Of a DNA stretch of 64,000 bases, positions 1 through 8,246 are shown one piece after another. The stretch is from Planomonospora sp. ID82291 (GTDB lineage: Bacteria; Actinomycetota; Actinomycetes; Streptosporangiales; Streptosporangiaceae): assembly GCF_015711645.1 (NCBI RefSeq), contig NZ_JABTEX010000004.1:730798-794797 (forward strand). The letters run 5' to 3'. Every line of letters begins with the position of its first letter. Position 1 is the stretch's first letter. Both the position numbers and the translations under genes were made by a program. A model generated the notes under the pieces. It was not told the origin of the DNA and did not search any database. It worked only from the letters and a program-made list of their open reading frames with translations.

Positions 1-132
1 GACAGCCGGGGGATCCGCCGAGTAAGCCAACACGGTACGGGGGTTAGGTATCTAGATGAGCAGAAGAAACGGTACCCCTGCCAGGTATAGATGGGATAGA
101 CGGATCCGGCGGAAAGCGTTCGGGCGGCGGGC

Positions 133-648
133 TCAGCCGTGTTCGGCGTGCTGGCCGTGGTCGGTGACCTGGGCGTCGAACCACGCGTGCAGCGCTGTGA
201 TCAGGGACGCCTCGGTGGTGGTGTAGGTGATCTGGGCGCCGGCGGGCAGTTCGGCGTAATCGATGGCGATGCGGTCGTGGCCTTGTTCAAGCTCGCGCAG
301 GCCCGGCATGTCGTCGCCGTGGATGGAGGCGGGGTCGCCGTAGTCGCCCTTGCTGAAGCCCGCCGCCTCCTCGGCCAGGTGCTCGCGGATCAGGGCGACC
401 TGCTCGGCGTCGGCCGGATGGTCGGAGGTGACGGTCTGCACGCCGCCATCGGCGGACTTGGCGAAGCGGTGCGTGGTGCGCTCCAGGTCGAACGGCATCA
501 CCTGCCGGCTCCTGGCCGCGATCTCGGCCTGCCGGGCGGCCTGCGCCTGCTGCTCACCCCGGTCGATGAGTATGTACGCCGTCGTGGCGACGACGATGAG
601 CGCGAGCACCGTGATGAGCGTCTGGGTGCGTCGATTCTCACGTTTCAT
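133..648 (-). CDS. Membrane-anchored protein of unknown function
   Basis: A 171-residue protein with a single hydrophobic segment near the N-terminus (about residues 8-27), then a hydrophilic domain rich in acidic residues and His, ending in a His-containing tail. This fits a single-pass membrane protein with an extracytoplasmic domain. I chose the ATG at 648 because it opens the membrane-anchor reading and overlaps the end of the MarR gene by 11 bp, so the two are probably translationally coupled. From memory, similar proteins in databases often carry misleading enzyme names. I see no catalytic motif. The pairing with MarR suggests a stress or efflux context, but the function is unknown. Confidence 0.6.
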   Translation of the reverse strand: MKRENRRTQTLITVLALIVVATTAYILIDRGEQQAQAARQAEIAARSRQVMPFDLERTTHRFAKSADGGVQTVTSDHPADAEQVALIREHLAEEAAGFSKGDYGDPASIHGDDMPGLRELEQGHDRIAIDYAELPAGAQITYTTTEASLITALHAWFDAQVTDHGQHAEHG

Positions 649-1066
649 CGATGGCCTCCGTGAGGATGGTCGGGGCGCGCAGCACGTCGGCGCGTTCGCC
701 CTGGGGGACACGGTCTAAAACGGCGGAGAACCGCTTGGTCCTGGCCTCGGCCGGCCGACCTGCGGCCTGCACCCCGTGCGGGGTGAGCCGGACCGGCACG
801 CCGCGCCCGTCGTCGGGTGCGGGGGTGCGCTCGGCCCGGCCGCGGTTGATGGGCTGCGTGACCAGGCGGCTGGTGGTGCTCTTCTCCAGCCGGAGCCGGT
901 GCGCCGGCTCGCTCTGGCGTAATGAGCCGTCCCTGGCCGGTTCGCCCAGCGCGTGGGCCTCCGAGGTCGGGACGGGCTGCCCGCAGGGGGTCCGGTCGGG
1001 CTGGTGGAGGCCGAAGGCTCGGACGAAGCGGGCCACGGCCTCCTGGAGTTCGCGATCATCCGCCAT
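638..1066 (-). CDS. MarR-family regulator, possibly degenerate
   Basis: A 142-residue protein matching the MarR winged-helix pattern: a recognition-helix region around residues 56-75 with the motif LRLEKSTTSRLV, then a wing region with DDGR at 85-88. Length is normal for the family. Unusually, proline stands where MarR helices normally carry leucine (residues 43, 54, 72, 105 and 132), which would break helices. The gene may be decaying or carry sequence errors. The ATG at 1066 is preferred over the upstream in-frame start at 1081, which lies inside the putative operator. The membrane-protein gene follows with an 11-bp overlap. Its likely role is autorepression through the palindrome just upstream. 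Confidence 0.65.
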   Translation of the reverse strand: MADDRELQEAVARFVRAFGLHQPDRTPCGQPVPTSEAHALGEPARDGSLRQSEPAHRLRLEKSTTSRLVTQPINRGRAERTPAPDDGRGVPVRLTPHGVQAAGRPAEARTKRFSAVLDRVPQGERADVLRAPTILTEAIDET

Positions 1067-1077
1067 GGTTCGACCGT

Positions 1078-1093
1078 ACAACTAGATAGTTGT
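1078..1093. promoter_or_regulatory. Palindromic operator of the MarR gene
   Basis: A perfect inverted repeat ACAACTA-GA-TAGTTGT lies 11 bp upstream of the MarR start codon. Its size, AT-rich arms and position fit a MarR-family autoregulatory operator. Binding is an inference. Confidence 0.6.
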
Positions 1094-1597
1094 TTATCGC
1101 AACCAGATGGCCGACCCGGACAACTGGACGTGATCCTCATCATGGCGGGAGCCCGAGATGTGATCACCAGAGTGATCCCGCAAGCGCGCACGGGGGAAGG
1201 CCGGTTTCAGGTCGTCGGTGGTGTTCCAGCCGGCATGGTCATGGTGCAGGTGGGTGTTGACCACGGTGTCCACGGTGGCGGGCTCGATGCCGGCCTCGGC
1301 GAGGGTGGTCGTCCATCGGGAGGTGAAGCCGGGGAAGGGGCCTCTTTTCCCCTGCTTGCCACCGCCGAGGCAGGTGTCGACCAGGATCGTGGTTCCGGCG
1401 CCCAGGATGGCGAAGCCGGCGACGACCATCGGCTCGCGCATGCCGTCCATCGCGAGCAGTCGTTCGAGGTCCGCCGCCGGCAGGTGGGGGAACAGCCGCT
1501 CGGGCGGCAGGACGTGACCGGCCGCGTCGATCAGCGGGACGACGGTGCGCCGCCCGACGGTGACGGGCGCAGGCTGGGGCGGGACGTACAACGACAT
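1094..1597 (-). pseudogene. Truncated MBL-fold metallo-hydrolase
   Basis: The reading frame encodes the first half of a metallo-beta-lactamase-fold hydrolase, with the zinc motif THLHHDHAGWN at about residues 114-124. Family members of this type run to nearly 300 residues and carry further His/Asp ligands downstream. Here the family signal stops soon after FPRAR (about residue 137) and about 30 unrelated residues follow before the stop. The fold and second metal site therefore cannot form. It is a 3'-truncated remnant whose break point lies next to the MarR operator. Confidence 0.7.
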
Positions 1598-1702
1598 GGG
1601 CTGCTCCTGATCCGGTGGGGGTTCCTCGGCTGAACTGAGGCGTCCCGGTAGGAGTTACCGGTGGTCAGGGGTGACGGCAATCGCCGAACAGGTCCCGACC
1701 GT

Positions 1703-2344
1703 TCACAAGCGCACACCTGGCGGCTGTCTGTTCGGGAACCGGGATCCGCTGTGCCGAGGGCTGCCACCCCCCTCGCGGGCCCCTGCCAATGCCGCCGCGA
1801 CGCCTTTCGTCAGCACCGTACGGAAGACGGCGTCCATCCGTGCGGGAGTCTCGGCCGTGCCGTCCTCCACCCAGCGGGTGAGCAGGGCCATGAACGCGCC
1901 GGCGGCGCAGGTGACGGCCAGGTCCAGGTCAGCGGGAGCAGGGGTGTCCGACGGCAGGGCGGCCAGCAGTTCGGTACGGATGATCGATGACAGGCCGTAC
2001 CGGATACGGGCGTGCACGGCCGCTCCTCCGCGCGGCCCCAGCAAGGCGCGGACCAGGTGCCGCTGCTCGTCGACGTGCTCCAGCAAGGGCAGACTGAACG
2101 CGAACATCTCCTCCGGCGTGGCCGGCCGAGCGGATCCCAACTGGTCGACGAGTTCGTCGATGGTGTGGAACAGGACGTCCTGCTTGCCGGTGAAGTGGGA
2201 GTAGAAGGTCGAGCGGCCGATGTCGGCTCGCTCGATCAGGTCGGTGACGGTGACGGCGTCGTAGCCCTTGTCCGCGATCGCGTCGACCAGGGCGTCTTGT
2301 ACGGCTCGCCGGGTGCGGCGCACCCGGCGGTCGAGTCCGTCCAT
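1703..2344 (-). CDS. TetR-family transcriptional regulator
   Basis: A 213-residue protein with an N-terminal TetR helix-turn-helix (about residues 10-56, including VTVTDLIERADIGRSTFYSHF) and a variable C-terminal ligand domain. The last 20 residues or so are Pro/Arg-rich and may be a non-conserved tail. It lies 33 bp downstream of the DUF4396 gene on the same strand, so both are probably one operon. That makes it either an autoregulator of the pair or a regulator of a metal or drug resistance function. The ligand is unknown. Confidence 0.85.
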   Translation of the reverse strand: MDGLDRRVRRTRRAVQDALVDAIADKGYDAVTVTDLIERADIGRSTFYSHFTGKQDVLFHTIDELVDQLGSARPATPEEMFAFSLPLLEHVDEQRHLVRALLGPRGGAAVHARIRYGLSSIIRTELLAALPSDTPAPADLDLAVTCAAGAFMALLTRWVEDGTAETPARMDAVFRTVLTKGVAAALAGAREGGGSPRHSGSRFPNRQPPGVRL

Positions 2345-2377
2345 GGGTCTCCGTCTCGTCGTCGGCCGGTCGGGGGA

Positions 2378-2929
2378 TCAGTGGTGGTAGGCGTGGACGA
2401 CGGCGTGCCCCTTGCCGCGGCCGATGATCCACTTGTTGACCGGAGTGGTGACGAGGAAGGCCACCAGGAAGGCGAAGGCGAGGGCGCCCCAGAACAGGCC
2501 GGTGGTCAGGCCGGCGTCCATGGCGCCGGGGATCACCAGCATGACGCCGTTGTCGACGATCTCCATGACGATGATCGAGACGGTGTCGGCGGCCAGCGCC
2601 AGCTTGATCGCGGTGCCCCGGTTCACGCCGGCCCGGCGCAGCGGGATCAGGGTGAGCAGGTAACCGAAGAAGAAGGCCAGGGCGACGGCCAGGATGATGG
2701 TGGGCGCGGTGGACCAACCCAGGGCGGTGCCGATCACCAGGCCGAGGACCTCGCCGATCGCGCAGCCGGTCAGGCAGTGCAGGGTGGCCGAGGCGGCCGT
2801 TTTCCAGGTGGTCTTCTGAGCATGGCCCGCGTGGGCGCGGTGGTCGTGTCCCCCGTGTCCGTGGTGTCCCTCCGGCGGCCCATGACCGTGGTGCGTCTCG
2901 TGCCCTGAGTGGTGCGTCGGTTCCGACAC
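2378..2929 (-). CDS. DUF4396 membrane protein with His-rich N-terminus
   Basis: A 183-residue integral membrane protein. Residues 6-36 hold 13 histidines in HH/HGH clusters, typical of metal-binding tails. Four hydrophobic segments follow at about 47-70, 75-96, 106-132 and 143-165, and a short C-terminal HAYHH adds more His. The membrane part matches my memory of the DUF4396 family, found near copper-handling genes. A CsoR-type palindrome lies 42 bp upstream of the ATG. Together these suggest a Cu(I)-responsive membrane protein, for transport or sequestration. The transport function is inferred. It is followed at 33 bp by a TetR gene. Confidence 0.75.
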   Translation of the reverse strand: MSEPTHHSGHETHHGHGPPEGHHGHGGHDHRAHAGHAQKTTWKTAASATLHCLTGCAIGEVLGLVIGTALGWSTAPTIILAVALAFFFGYLLTLIPLRRAGVNRGTAIKLALAADTVSIIVMEIVDNGVMLVIPGAMDAGLTTGLFWGALAFAFLVAFLVTTPVNKWIIGRGKGHAVVHAYHH

Positions 2930-2970
2930 GGTGAGCTCCTTCGTCGATCAGGACTGACACGCTTCAAATT

Positions 2971-2987
2971 ATACCCCATGGGGGTAT
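2971..2987. promoter_or_regulatory. CsoR-type metal-responsive operator
   Basis: ATACCCCATGGGGGTAT is a perfect inverted repeat with 7-bp arms and a 3-bp spacer. It matches the ATACCCC...GGGGTAT architecture of CsoR/RcnR-family operators that release on Cu(I) binding. It sits in the promoter of the His-rich DUF4396 gene. No csoR gene is in the window, so the regulator must be elsewhere. Confidence 0.7.
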
Positions 2988-3838
2988 GCTGCAAGCCGAT
3001 CTTCCCCGAGGGGCGCCACCGGCGGATCCGCCGCCCGCCGATGGCCGGACCGGGGCGGGATCCCGGCGAACAGGGAACCTGCTATGGAGGGTCGGCGATG
3101 GGTCGACAATGGCCGGTGATCATCGCGCCGCCAGGTTCACAAGCAGCGCACTGCCGGGCCGGTGCCGCCGCAGCGGATCACTCAGCCCCGCCCAGGTCGC
3201 CTTCTCTCGTGGAGGGCCGACGGGAGCGGCCGTTCGGCGGCGTGGCGGACGCTTCGCGCCCCACGCCTCCCCTGGGCGCTTCCTGCATCCGGGCGCCTCT
3301 CCCCAGGGCCCGGGCACAGGAAGCGCGGCCTGCGGAGCACAGCGGAACCGCAGGAGGAAACGGTGCCGGCGTTCGTGATCGGTGCCGCCGGACGATTGCG
3401 CCGGACCGGCCCGACGGGGCACGTCCTGCGTCCGGTTGAAAGGCGGCCTGCGACTTCCGCGGTATACGGCTACCGCGGAAGTCGCAGGCGCGCCGGCCGA
3501 TCGGGACGACCCGGTGTCCCCTCCCTGCGGGTGCGGACGCCGACGGGTGCGGACGCCCGCCGCGGCTTCCGCCCTGGCGTCGACCTCTACCTCCGTCATC
3601 ACCACCGCCTGCGGAGCGTGGCTGATTTCCTGCCCGTCCTGCGGGCCGCGGTCCACCTCCCGGTGCAGCGGCGGGCGGCCGGGATATCGTGGTGCGCACC
3701 CTGGACCGGCTCGGCGACCGGCATCCCCACGACCTCCCTGCACCGCTACCTCACCCCGCAGCCCGCGCCCGCAGCCCGCGAAGGACGGCACATGAGCATC
3801 GCACCCCCTCGTCGCGCGCCCGCCGGGCAGGCCGGCCG
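2988..3838. other. Gene-poor stretch with decayed reading frames
   Basis: About 850 bp without a convincing gene. A GGAGGG ribosome site precedes an ATG at 3098 whose first residues (MGRQWPVIIAPPG) look like a real gene start, but the frame soon turns into Arg/Pro/Ala-rich sequence and stops at 3439. A strong inverted repeat follows at once (3446-3489). From about 3570 to 3842 another frame stays open and its TGA overlaps the ATG of the HAD gene, but I recognise no family. I read the stretch as remnants of one or two broken genes. Confidence 0.4.
3446..3489. repeat. Perfect 19-bp inverted repeat (stem-loop)
   Basis: Arms GCCTGCGACTTCCGCGGTA (3446-3464) and its exact complement (3471-3489) enclose a 6-nt loop TACGGC. 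The hairpin starts 7 bp after the TGA of the decayed frame ending at 3439. It has no T-tract, so it could be an intrinsic-like terminator of actinomycete type, a large operator, or the end of a small mobile element. Confidence 0.7.
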
Positions 3839-4492
3839 ATGAACCGGCCGGTGTGGTTACTCGACGTCGACGGCGTGATCAACGCCTCCCGACCCGGCTG
3901 GGGCGGCCCCCCGCGCAGCGGCACCGCCTATTCCGGCGGCGACGCCTATCGCATACGGTGGGCGCCGGCCCTGCTCGACCGCATCCGCGCGCTGCACCGG
4001 GCCGGCGGCGTCGAGATCCGCTGGTGCAGCACCTGGTGCGCCGACGCCGACCAGATGGAACGACTGTTCGGCCTGCCCCGCCTGGCGCGCGCCTGGTCCG
4101 AGCACCTGTCCGCCACCGCCGCCGCGACGGCCAAGCTCACCGCAGCCCGCGACGTCCTGGCACAAGGGCGGCGGCTCATCTGGACCGACGACGTCGAAGT
4201 GCCCGCCGGCGGGCCGGTCCATGACGAGCTGACCGCAGGCGGCCGGGCCCTGCTGATCGCGCCGTCACCCGGCAGAGGACTGCAGCCCGAGCACATGGAC
4301 GCCATCGAGGCCTTCGTCCCCACCCCGGCCTCCGAAGCCCCCTGCTCCACCGTGGACGCCACCCCCGCGGATGAGGCCCTGCTCATCGCACGACGCCTCC
4401 TCGGAGGCGACCTCCCCCCGCCGCCCGGCACCGTGGACGGCCGCAGGGACACCGGGCCTACTCGCATCCGGTGCGACCGCTTCAATCGATGA
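3839..4492 (+). CDS. HAD-like hydrolase domain protein
   Basis: A 217-residue protein starting at the ATG 3839. Residues 6-13 (LDVDGVIN) form HAD motif I with the nucleophile Asp and the DxDG pattern, and WTDDVE near residue 118 resembles the acidic motif IV. The middle part (WCSTWCADADQME) is typical of actinomycete HAD-type proteins of unknown substrate. The C-terminal 60 residues or so look less conserved. The start overlaps the TGA of an unassigned upstream frame, and its end overlaps the convergent RidA gene by 11 bp. Confidence 0.65.
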   Translation: MNRPVWLLDVDGVINASRPGWGGPPRSGTAYSGGDAYRIRWAPALLDRIRALHRAGGVEIRWCSTWCADADQMERLFGLPRLARAWSEHLSATAAATAKLTAARDVLAQGRRLIWTDDVEVPAGGPVHDELTAGGRALLIAPSPGRGLQPEHMDAIEAFVPTPASEAPCSTVDATPADEALLIARRLLGGDLPPPPGTVDGRRDTGPTRIRCDRFNR

Positions 4493-4886
4493 CCGCGGTG
4501 ACCTCCGCCTCGATGAGGATGCCGGGCTCGAACAGCACCTCCACCCCGATCAGCGCGGCCGGCGGCGTGGCGATGTCGAACTCGCGGGCCGCCTGCTCGA
4601 CGCCCGCGTTGAAGGCGTCGTACATCTCTCTCCTCCAGCCCGCGGCGTACCACGTGAAGCGGACGACGTCGTGGAACGTCGCTCCGGCGGCGTCCAGCGC
4701 CTTGGCGACGTTGCGGTAGACCTGGGCGACCTGCCCGGCGAGGTCGCCCGGTGCCACGAGCTCGCCGCTCTCGTCCCAGGCGACCTGCCCCGCGATGTGG
4801 ACCTGCCTGCTCCCGCTCGCCACCGCGACGTGGTGGTACAGCGGGACCTGGATGTGCTTGTCGGGGTTGATGAGCGAAACGGCCAC
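4482..4886 (-). CDS. RidA family (YjgF/YER057c/UK114) protein
   Basis: A 134-residue protein of normal RidA size. The N-terminal HHVAVASGSRQVHIAGQ, the central AGATFHDVVRFTWY and the C-terminal PPAALIGVEVLFEPGILIEAE match the conserved core of the family, including the Glu near the end. RidA proteins hydrolyse reactive enamine/imine intermediates released by PLP enzymes, usually as trimers in the cytoplasm. Subfamily members may have other substrates, and the arginine that defines true RidA is not obvious here. It is transcribed divergently from an HxlR regulator 127 bp away, which may control it. Confidence 0.85.
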   Translation of the reverse strand: MAVSLINPDKHIQVPLYHHVAVASGSRQVHIAGQVAWDESGELVAPGDLAGQVAQVYRNVAKALDAAGATFHDVVRFTWYAAGWRREMYDAFNAGVEQAAREFDIATPPAALIGVEVLFEPGILIEAEVTAVID

Positions 4887-5013
4887 GAGATCTCCTGATC
4901 CTTATGCGATCGAGGCGCCGGAGGGCGCCCGTCCTCTCTTGCGGTTACCCAGGAACCATAGGAGAGTGTTCGCCGACGTGGAAGAACGCACTTTTCAGAG
5001 ACTGGGGAACCTC

Positions 5014-5394
5014 ATGGTGACCAAGCAGTTCGCGGGCATGACCGACGAAGCGGACCTGAGGCGCGCGGACTCCCTCGCGCGGGAGATCTTCTCGGATGTC
5101 GCCAACAAGTGGGCGTTGCTCATCATCGAGGCCCTCGGGGAGCGCACCCTGCGCTTCAGCGAGCTGCGCGACGAGGTCGAGGGCATCAGCCACAAGATGC
5201 TCACCCAGAACCTGCGCATGCTGGAGCGCAACGGCCTGGCCGAGCGGAAGGTGCATCCCACCGTGCCGCCGCGGGTCGAGTACACCCTCACCGAGCCGGG
5301 CCGGGCCCTGCGCGCGACGGTCGATCTCATCTGCGGCTGGACCCAGCGGCATCTCGGCCACATCGAGACCGCCCGCCGGCGCTTCGACGCCTGA
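5014..5394 (+). CDS. HxlR-family transcriptional regulator
   Basis: From the ATG at 5014 it gives 126 residues, the normal HxlR size. A winged helix spans about residues 25-110, with the typical pattern NKWALLIIEAL, LRFSELRDEVEGISHKMLTQNLRMLERNGL and the wing TVPPRVEYTLTEPGRAL. The frame stays open farther upstream but that part lacks family similarity. HxlR proteins are DNA-binding dimers that often respond to redox signals or aldehydes and regulate the divergent neighbour. Here that neighbour is the RidA-like gene. Confidence 0.85.
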   Translation: MVTKQFAGMTDEADLRRADSLAREIFSDVANKWALLIIEALGERTLRFSELRDEVEGISHKMLTQNLRMLERNGLAERKVHPTVPPRVEYTLTEPGRALRATVDLICGWTQRHLGHIETARRRFDA

Positions 5395-5436
5395 GGGTGC
5401 GCTTCGATCCGTCCCGCTCCGGTGACCGGCGCCGCG

Positions 5437-5458
5437 CTCCCCGCACTGACCCGGGGAG
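5437..5458. terminator. Weak hairpin between convergent genes
   Basis: CTCCCCG and CGGGGAG form a 7-bp stem with an 8-nt loop in the 142-bp gap between the convergent HxlR and HAD genes. It is terminator-like by position only. Confidence 0.3.
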
Positions 5459-5536
5459 GGGCGACGAACGACCGAAGCCGCTCACGGCTGGACGCGCTCC
5501 CGGAGGTCGAACGACGGGCTCAGGCCGGGGAGCGCG

Positions 5537-6400
5537 TCACGGGGCCAGGCCCGTGACCCGGCCGATGGCGTGCAGGACGCCGTGCTCGTCGTTGGAGGCG
5601 GTCAGGTAGCGGGCCCGCCCGATCACCTCGGGGTGGGCGTTGGCCACCGCGAAGGACCACTCGGCGGCGTCGAGCATCCCCAGGTCGTTGAGGTAGTCGC
5701 CGAAGACCATGGTCTGGGCGGGCGTGATGCCCAGCTCCTGCTGGAGCCGCCGCACGGCCGCGCCCTTGCCGGTGTCGGTGTGCATGACGTCCACCCAGTG
5801 CGCGCCGGAGACCACCACCTGGTGGGTCTCGTCGAACGGCTTCAACGCCGGGGCCGTGCTGTGCTCGGCCCCGCCGAAGTCGAACAGGGCGATCTTGATG
5901 ATGTCGTCGTCGACGGCGGCCAGGTCGTCCACCGGGGTCAGGAGGGCGTAGTACTTGACGGCCTCGGCCAGGAAGGCCGGGTCGGTGCGCTCCACGTAGG
6001 CGGTGCGCTTGCCGCAGACGACCGCGCCGATGTCCACGCCGCCGGCCGCCAGGTCGCGCGCGGACGCCACGACGTCGCGGACGAACGGCGGCTCCAGCAG
6101 GTCGGAGCTGATCTCCTGGCCGTCCCGGACCACGAAGGCGCCGTTCTCGGCGATGAAGACCGTCCCGTCGAGGGCGTCCTTGAACTGCACGGCCAGCGAG
6201 GCGTACTGCCGGCCGCTGGCGGGGCAGAACAGCACGCCACGGCCGCGCAGCCGCTCCAGCAGGGGCCACAGGTCCGCGGGGATCCGCCCGTCGCCGTCCA
6301 GGAGCGTGCCGTCCATGTCGGTGACGATCAGCCGTATGTCGGCGGGCAGGCCCGGCTGGTCGTCGGTCAGGGGCCGGGCGGGCGCGGTGCCGTGGTGCAT
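5537..6400 (-). CDS. Cof-type HAD phosphatase
   Basis: A 287-residue protein starting at the ATG 6400. Motif I is VTDMDGTLLDGDGRI near residue 31 (Asp nucleophile), motif II is FCPASGRQY, motif III uses the Lys of TGKGAAVRRL, and motif IV is VFGDYLNDLGML. A cap domain of about 100 residues lies between motifs II and III, as in the Cof/IIB subfamily. These enzymes dephosphorylate sugar phosphates and related metabolites in the cytoplasm. The exact substrate cannot be told from sequence. It lies 59 bp downstream of the steroid-type SDR gene on the same strand and may share its transcript. Confidence 0.85.
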   Translation of the reverse strand: MHHGTAPARPLTDDQPGLPADIRLIVTDMDGTLLDGDGRIPADLWPLLERLRGRGVLFCPASGRQYASLAVQFKDALDGTVFIAENGAFVVRDGQEISSDLLEPPFVRDVVASARDLAAGGVDIGAVVCGKRTAYVERTDPAFLAEAVKYYALLTPVDDLAAVDDDIIKIALFDFGGAEHSTAPALKPFDETHQVVVSGAHWVDVMHTDTGKGAAVRRLQQELGITPAQTMVFGDYLNDLGMLDAAEWSFAVANAHPEVIGRARYLTASNDEHGVLHAIGRVTGLAP

Positions 6401-6459
6401 CAGGGGCGTTCCTCGGGATGGGGACAGTCTTCGCATGCTACCGAAACCGCCCGTGGTGC

Positions 6460-7362
6460 TCAGGCCCCGTAGACGGGTTCGGGAGCGGCGGCGTCGGCCA
6501 GCAGGCCGGCGATCACCGGGCCGAGGTCGGCGGCCTCCCAGCGGGCGCCGTTGTCGGAGGCCGGTCCGTGCCGGAAGCCCTCCATCACGCAGATCCGGCC
6601 GCCCTCGACCTCGAAGACGCGGCCCGTCACCCCCCGCGACCCGGCCGAGGCGAGCCAGGCGACCAGGGGGGAGACGTTCTCCGGCGCCATCGCGTCGAAG
6701 GAGCCGTCCGGCGGGGCGGCCATGGCCGGGGCGAAGACCTGCTCGGTCATCCGGGTCCGGGCGGCCGGGGCGATCGCGTTGACGGTCACGCCGTACCGGG
6801 CCAGCTCGGCGGCGGCCACCAGGGTGAGGCCCACGATGCCGGCCTTGGCCGCGGCGTAGTTGGCCTGCCCCACACTGCCGAGCAGCCCCGCCCCGGACGA
6901 GGTGGTGACCACCCGGGCGTCCACCGGACGGCCCGCCTTGGACTCGGCCCGCCAGTACAGCCCGGCGTGCTTGAGCGGCAGGAAATGGCCCTTGAGGTGG
7001 ACGCGCACCACCGCGTCCCACTCCTCCTCCGACAGGTTCACCAGCATGCGGTCGCGCAGGAAGCCCGCGTTGTTGACCAGCACGTCCAGCCGGCCGTACG
7101 CCTCCAGGGCGGTGGCCACCAGGCGCCGGGCCCCGTCACCGTCGGCGATGTCGGAGCCGTCGGCCACCGCCTCGCCGCCCAGCGCGCGGATCTCCTCGGC
7201 CACCCGCCGGGCGGGGCCCTCCGAGCCGCCCTCCCCGGCGGCGCTCACGCCGAGGTCGTTGACCACGACCCTGGCGCCCTGCCGGGCGAGCTCCAGGGCG
7301 TGTGCGCGGCCGAGGCCGCGCCCGGCCCCGGTGACGACGGCGACGCGGTCCTTGCAGATCAT
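6460..7362 (-). CDS. Short-chain dehydrogenase of the steroid ring-degradation cluster
   Basis: A 300-residue SDR with the nucleotide motif TGAGRGLG (residues 11-18), NNAG (97-100) and a catalytic Ser near 156, Tyr169 and Lys173. The length, about 40 residues over the minimal SDR, and the insert after VVNDLG match Rv3548c-like dehydrogenases of the KstR2 regulon in Mycobacterium tuberculosis (from memory). It would oxidise a hydroxyl on a CoA-bound HIP-pathway intermediate, or reduce the corresponding ketone. It is divergent from echA20 and shares the promoter region holding the first 18-bp operator. Confidence 0.8.
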   Translation of the reverse strand: MICKDRVAVVTGAGRGLGRAHALELARQGARVVVNDLGVSAAGEGGSEGPARRVAEEIRALGGEAVADGSDIADGDGARRLVATALEAYGRLDVLVNNAGFLRDRMLVNLSEEEWDAVVRVHLKGHFLPLKHAGLYWRAESKAGRPVDARVVTTSSGAGLLGSVGQANYAAAKAGIVGLTLVAAAELARYGVTVNAIAPAARTRMTEQVFAPAMAAPPDGSFDAMAPENVSPLVAWLASAGSRGVTGRVFEVEGGRICVMEGFRHGPASDNGARWEAADLGPVIAGLLADAAAPEPVYGA

Positions 7363-7464
7363 CGTCGGCTCTCCTCATCGGTGACGGCGGGGCGGGAGGG
7401 GCGGCCCGCCCGTGCCCCGCGGACTCGGGGAGGCGGACGAGCCGTTCCTTTGCTACCGTACTTT

Positions 7465-7482
7465 CTAACAAATGTTTGGTGG
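7465..7482. promoter_or_regulatory. Putative KstR2 operator, site 1
   Basis: CTAACAAATGTTTGGTGG lies between the divergent SDR and echA20 starts, 11 bp before the echA20 ATG. It differs from the site at 14712-14729 at only two positions. The shared pattern CTAnCAAnnnnTTnGnTAG is palindromic. A TetR-type KstR2 gene is in the same cluster, which makes it the likely ligand. Confidence 0.65.
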
Positions 7483-7493
7483 AAAGGCAGCCC

Positions 7494-8246
7494 ATGGGAA
7501 TCTCCACCAGGGAGCACGGCGACGGCGTGCGTGAGATCGTCGTGGACGTCCCCCCGGTCAACGCCCTGCCGGTGCGCGGCTGGTTCGAGCTGGCGGAGGC
7601 GGTGCGGGAGGCCGGGCGCGACACCGCGAGCCGCGTCGTGGTGCTCCGCGCGGAGGGGCGGGGCTTCAACGCCGGGGTGGACATCAAGGAGCTGCAGGCC
7701 GCCCCCGGGTTCGAGGCGCTGGTGGGCGCCAACCGCGGCTGCCGCGCGGCGTTCGCCGCCGTCTACGGGTGCGAGGTGCCGGTCATCGCGGCCGTGCACG
7801 GGTTCTGCCTGGGCGGCGGCGTCGGCCTGGCGGGGAACGCCGACATCGTGGTCGCCGCCGAGGACGCCTACTTCGGCCTGCCCGAGGTGGAGCGGGGCGC
7901 GCTCGGCGCCGCCACCCACCTGGCCCGCCTCGTGCCCCAGCACCTGATGCGCGCGATGGTCTACACCTGCCGGAACGTCACGGCGGCCGAACTGCACGCC
8001 TTCGGCTCGGTGCTGGAGCTCGCGCCCGCCGACCGGCTCCGCGAGACCGCCTTCGCGGTCGCCGCGCAGATCGCCGCCAAGGACCCCTACGTGATCCGCC
8101 GGGCCAAGGAGTCGCTGAACGGCATCGACCCGGTGGACGTCGACCGCGGCTACCGCTTCGAGCAGGGCTTCACCTTCGAGCTCACCCTGATGGGCGCCGG
8201 TGACCGGCACCGCGACGCCTTCGTCGCCGAGGGGGCGCAGGGGTGA
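7494..8246 (+). CDS. echA20: EchA20-like enoyl-CoA hydratase/hydrolase family protein
   Basis: A 250-residue crotonase-fold protein starting at the ATG 7494. The oxyanion-hole regions are GRGFNAGVDIKEL (about residues 57-69) and FCLGGGVGLAGNADIV (about 103-118). In actinobacterial steroid catabolism EchA20 opens a ring of the CoA-bound indane intermediate before IpdAB acts. Assignment rests on sequence type and on the adjacent ipdA and ipdB genes, the same order as in mycobacteria. Its TGA overlaps the GTG that can start ipdA by 4 bp. The putative KstR2 operator lies just upstream, so it is probably steroid-induced. Confidence 0.8.
   Translation: MGISTREHGDGVREIVVDVPPVNALPVRGWFELAEAVREAGRDTASRVVVLRAEGRGFNAGVDIKELQAAPGFEALVGANRGCRAAFAAVYGCEVPVIAAVHGFCLGGGVGLAGNADIVVAAEDAYFGLPEVERGALGAATHLARLVPQHLMRAMVYTCRNVTAAELHAFGSVLELAPADRLRETAFAVAAQIAAKDPYVIRRAKESLNGIDPVDVDRGYRFEQGFTFELTLMGAGDRHRDAFVAEGAQG

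Noticed and set aside
1..132. Possible tRNA or gene end at the left edge
   Set aside because: I find no cloverleaf, no CCA end and no supported reading frame in these 132 bases.
3162..3842. A forward frame overlapping the HAD gene start
   Set aside because: The TGA/ATG overlap is attractive, but the translation is Arg/Pro-rich, crosses the inverted repeat and matches no family I know.
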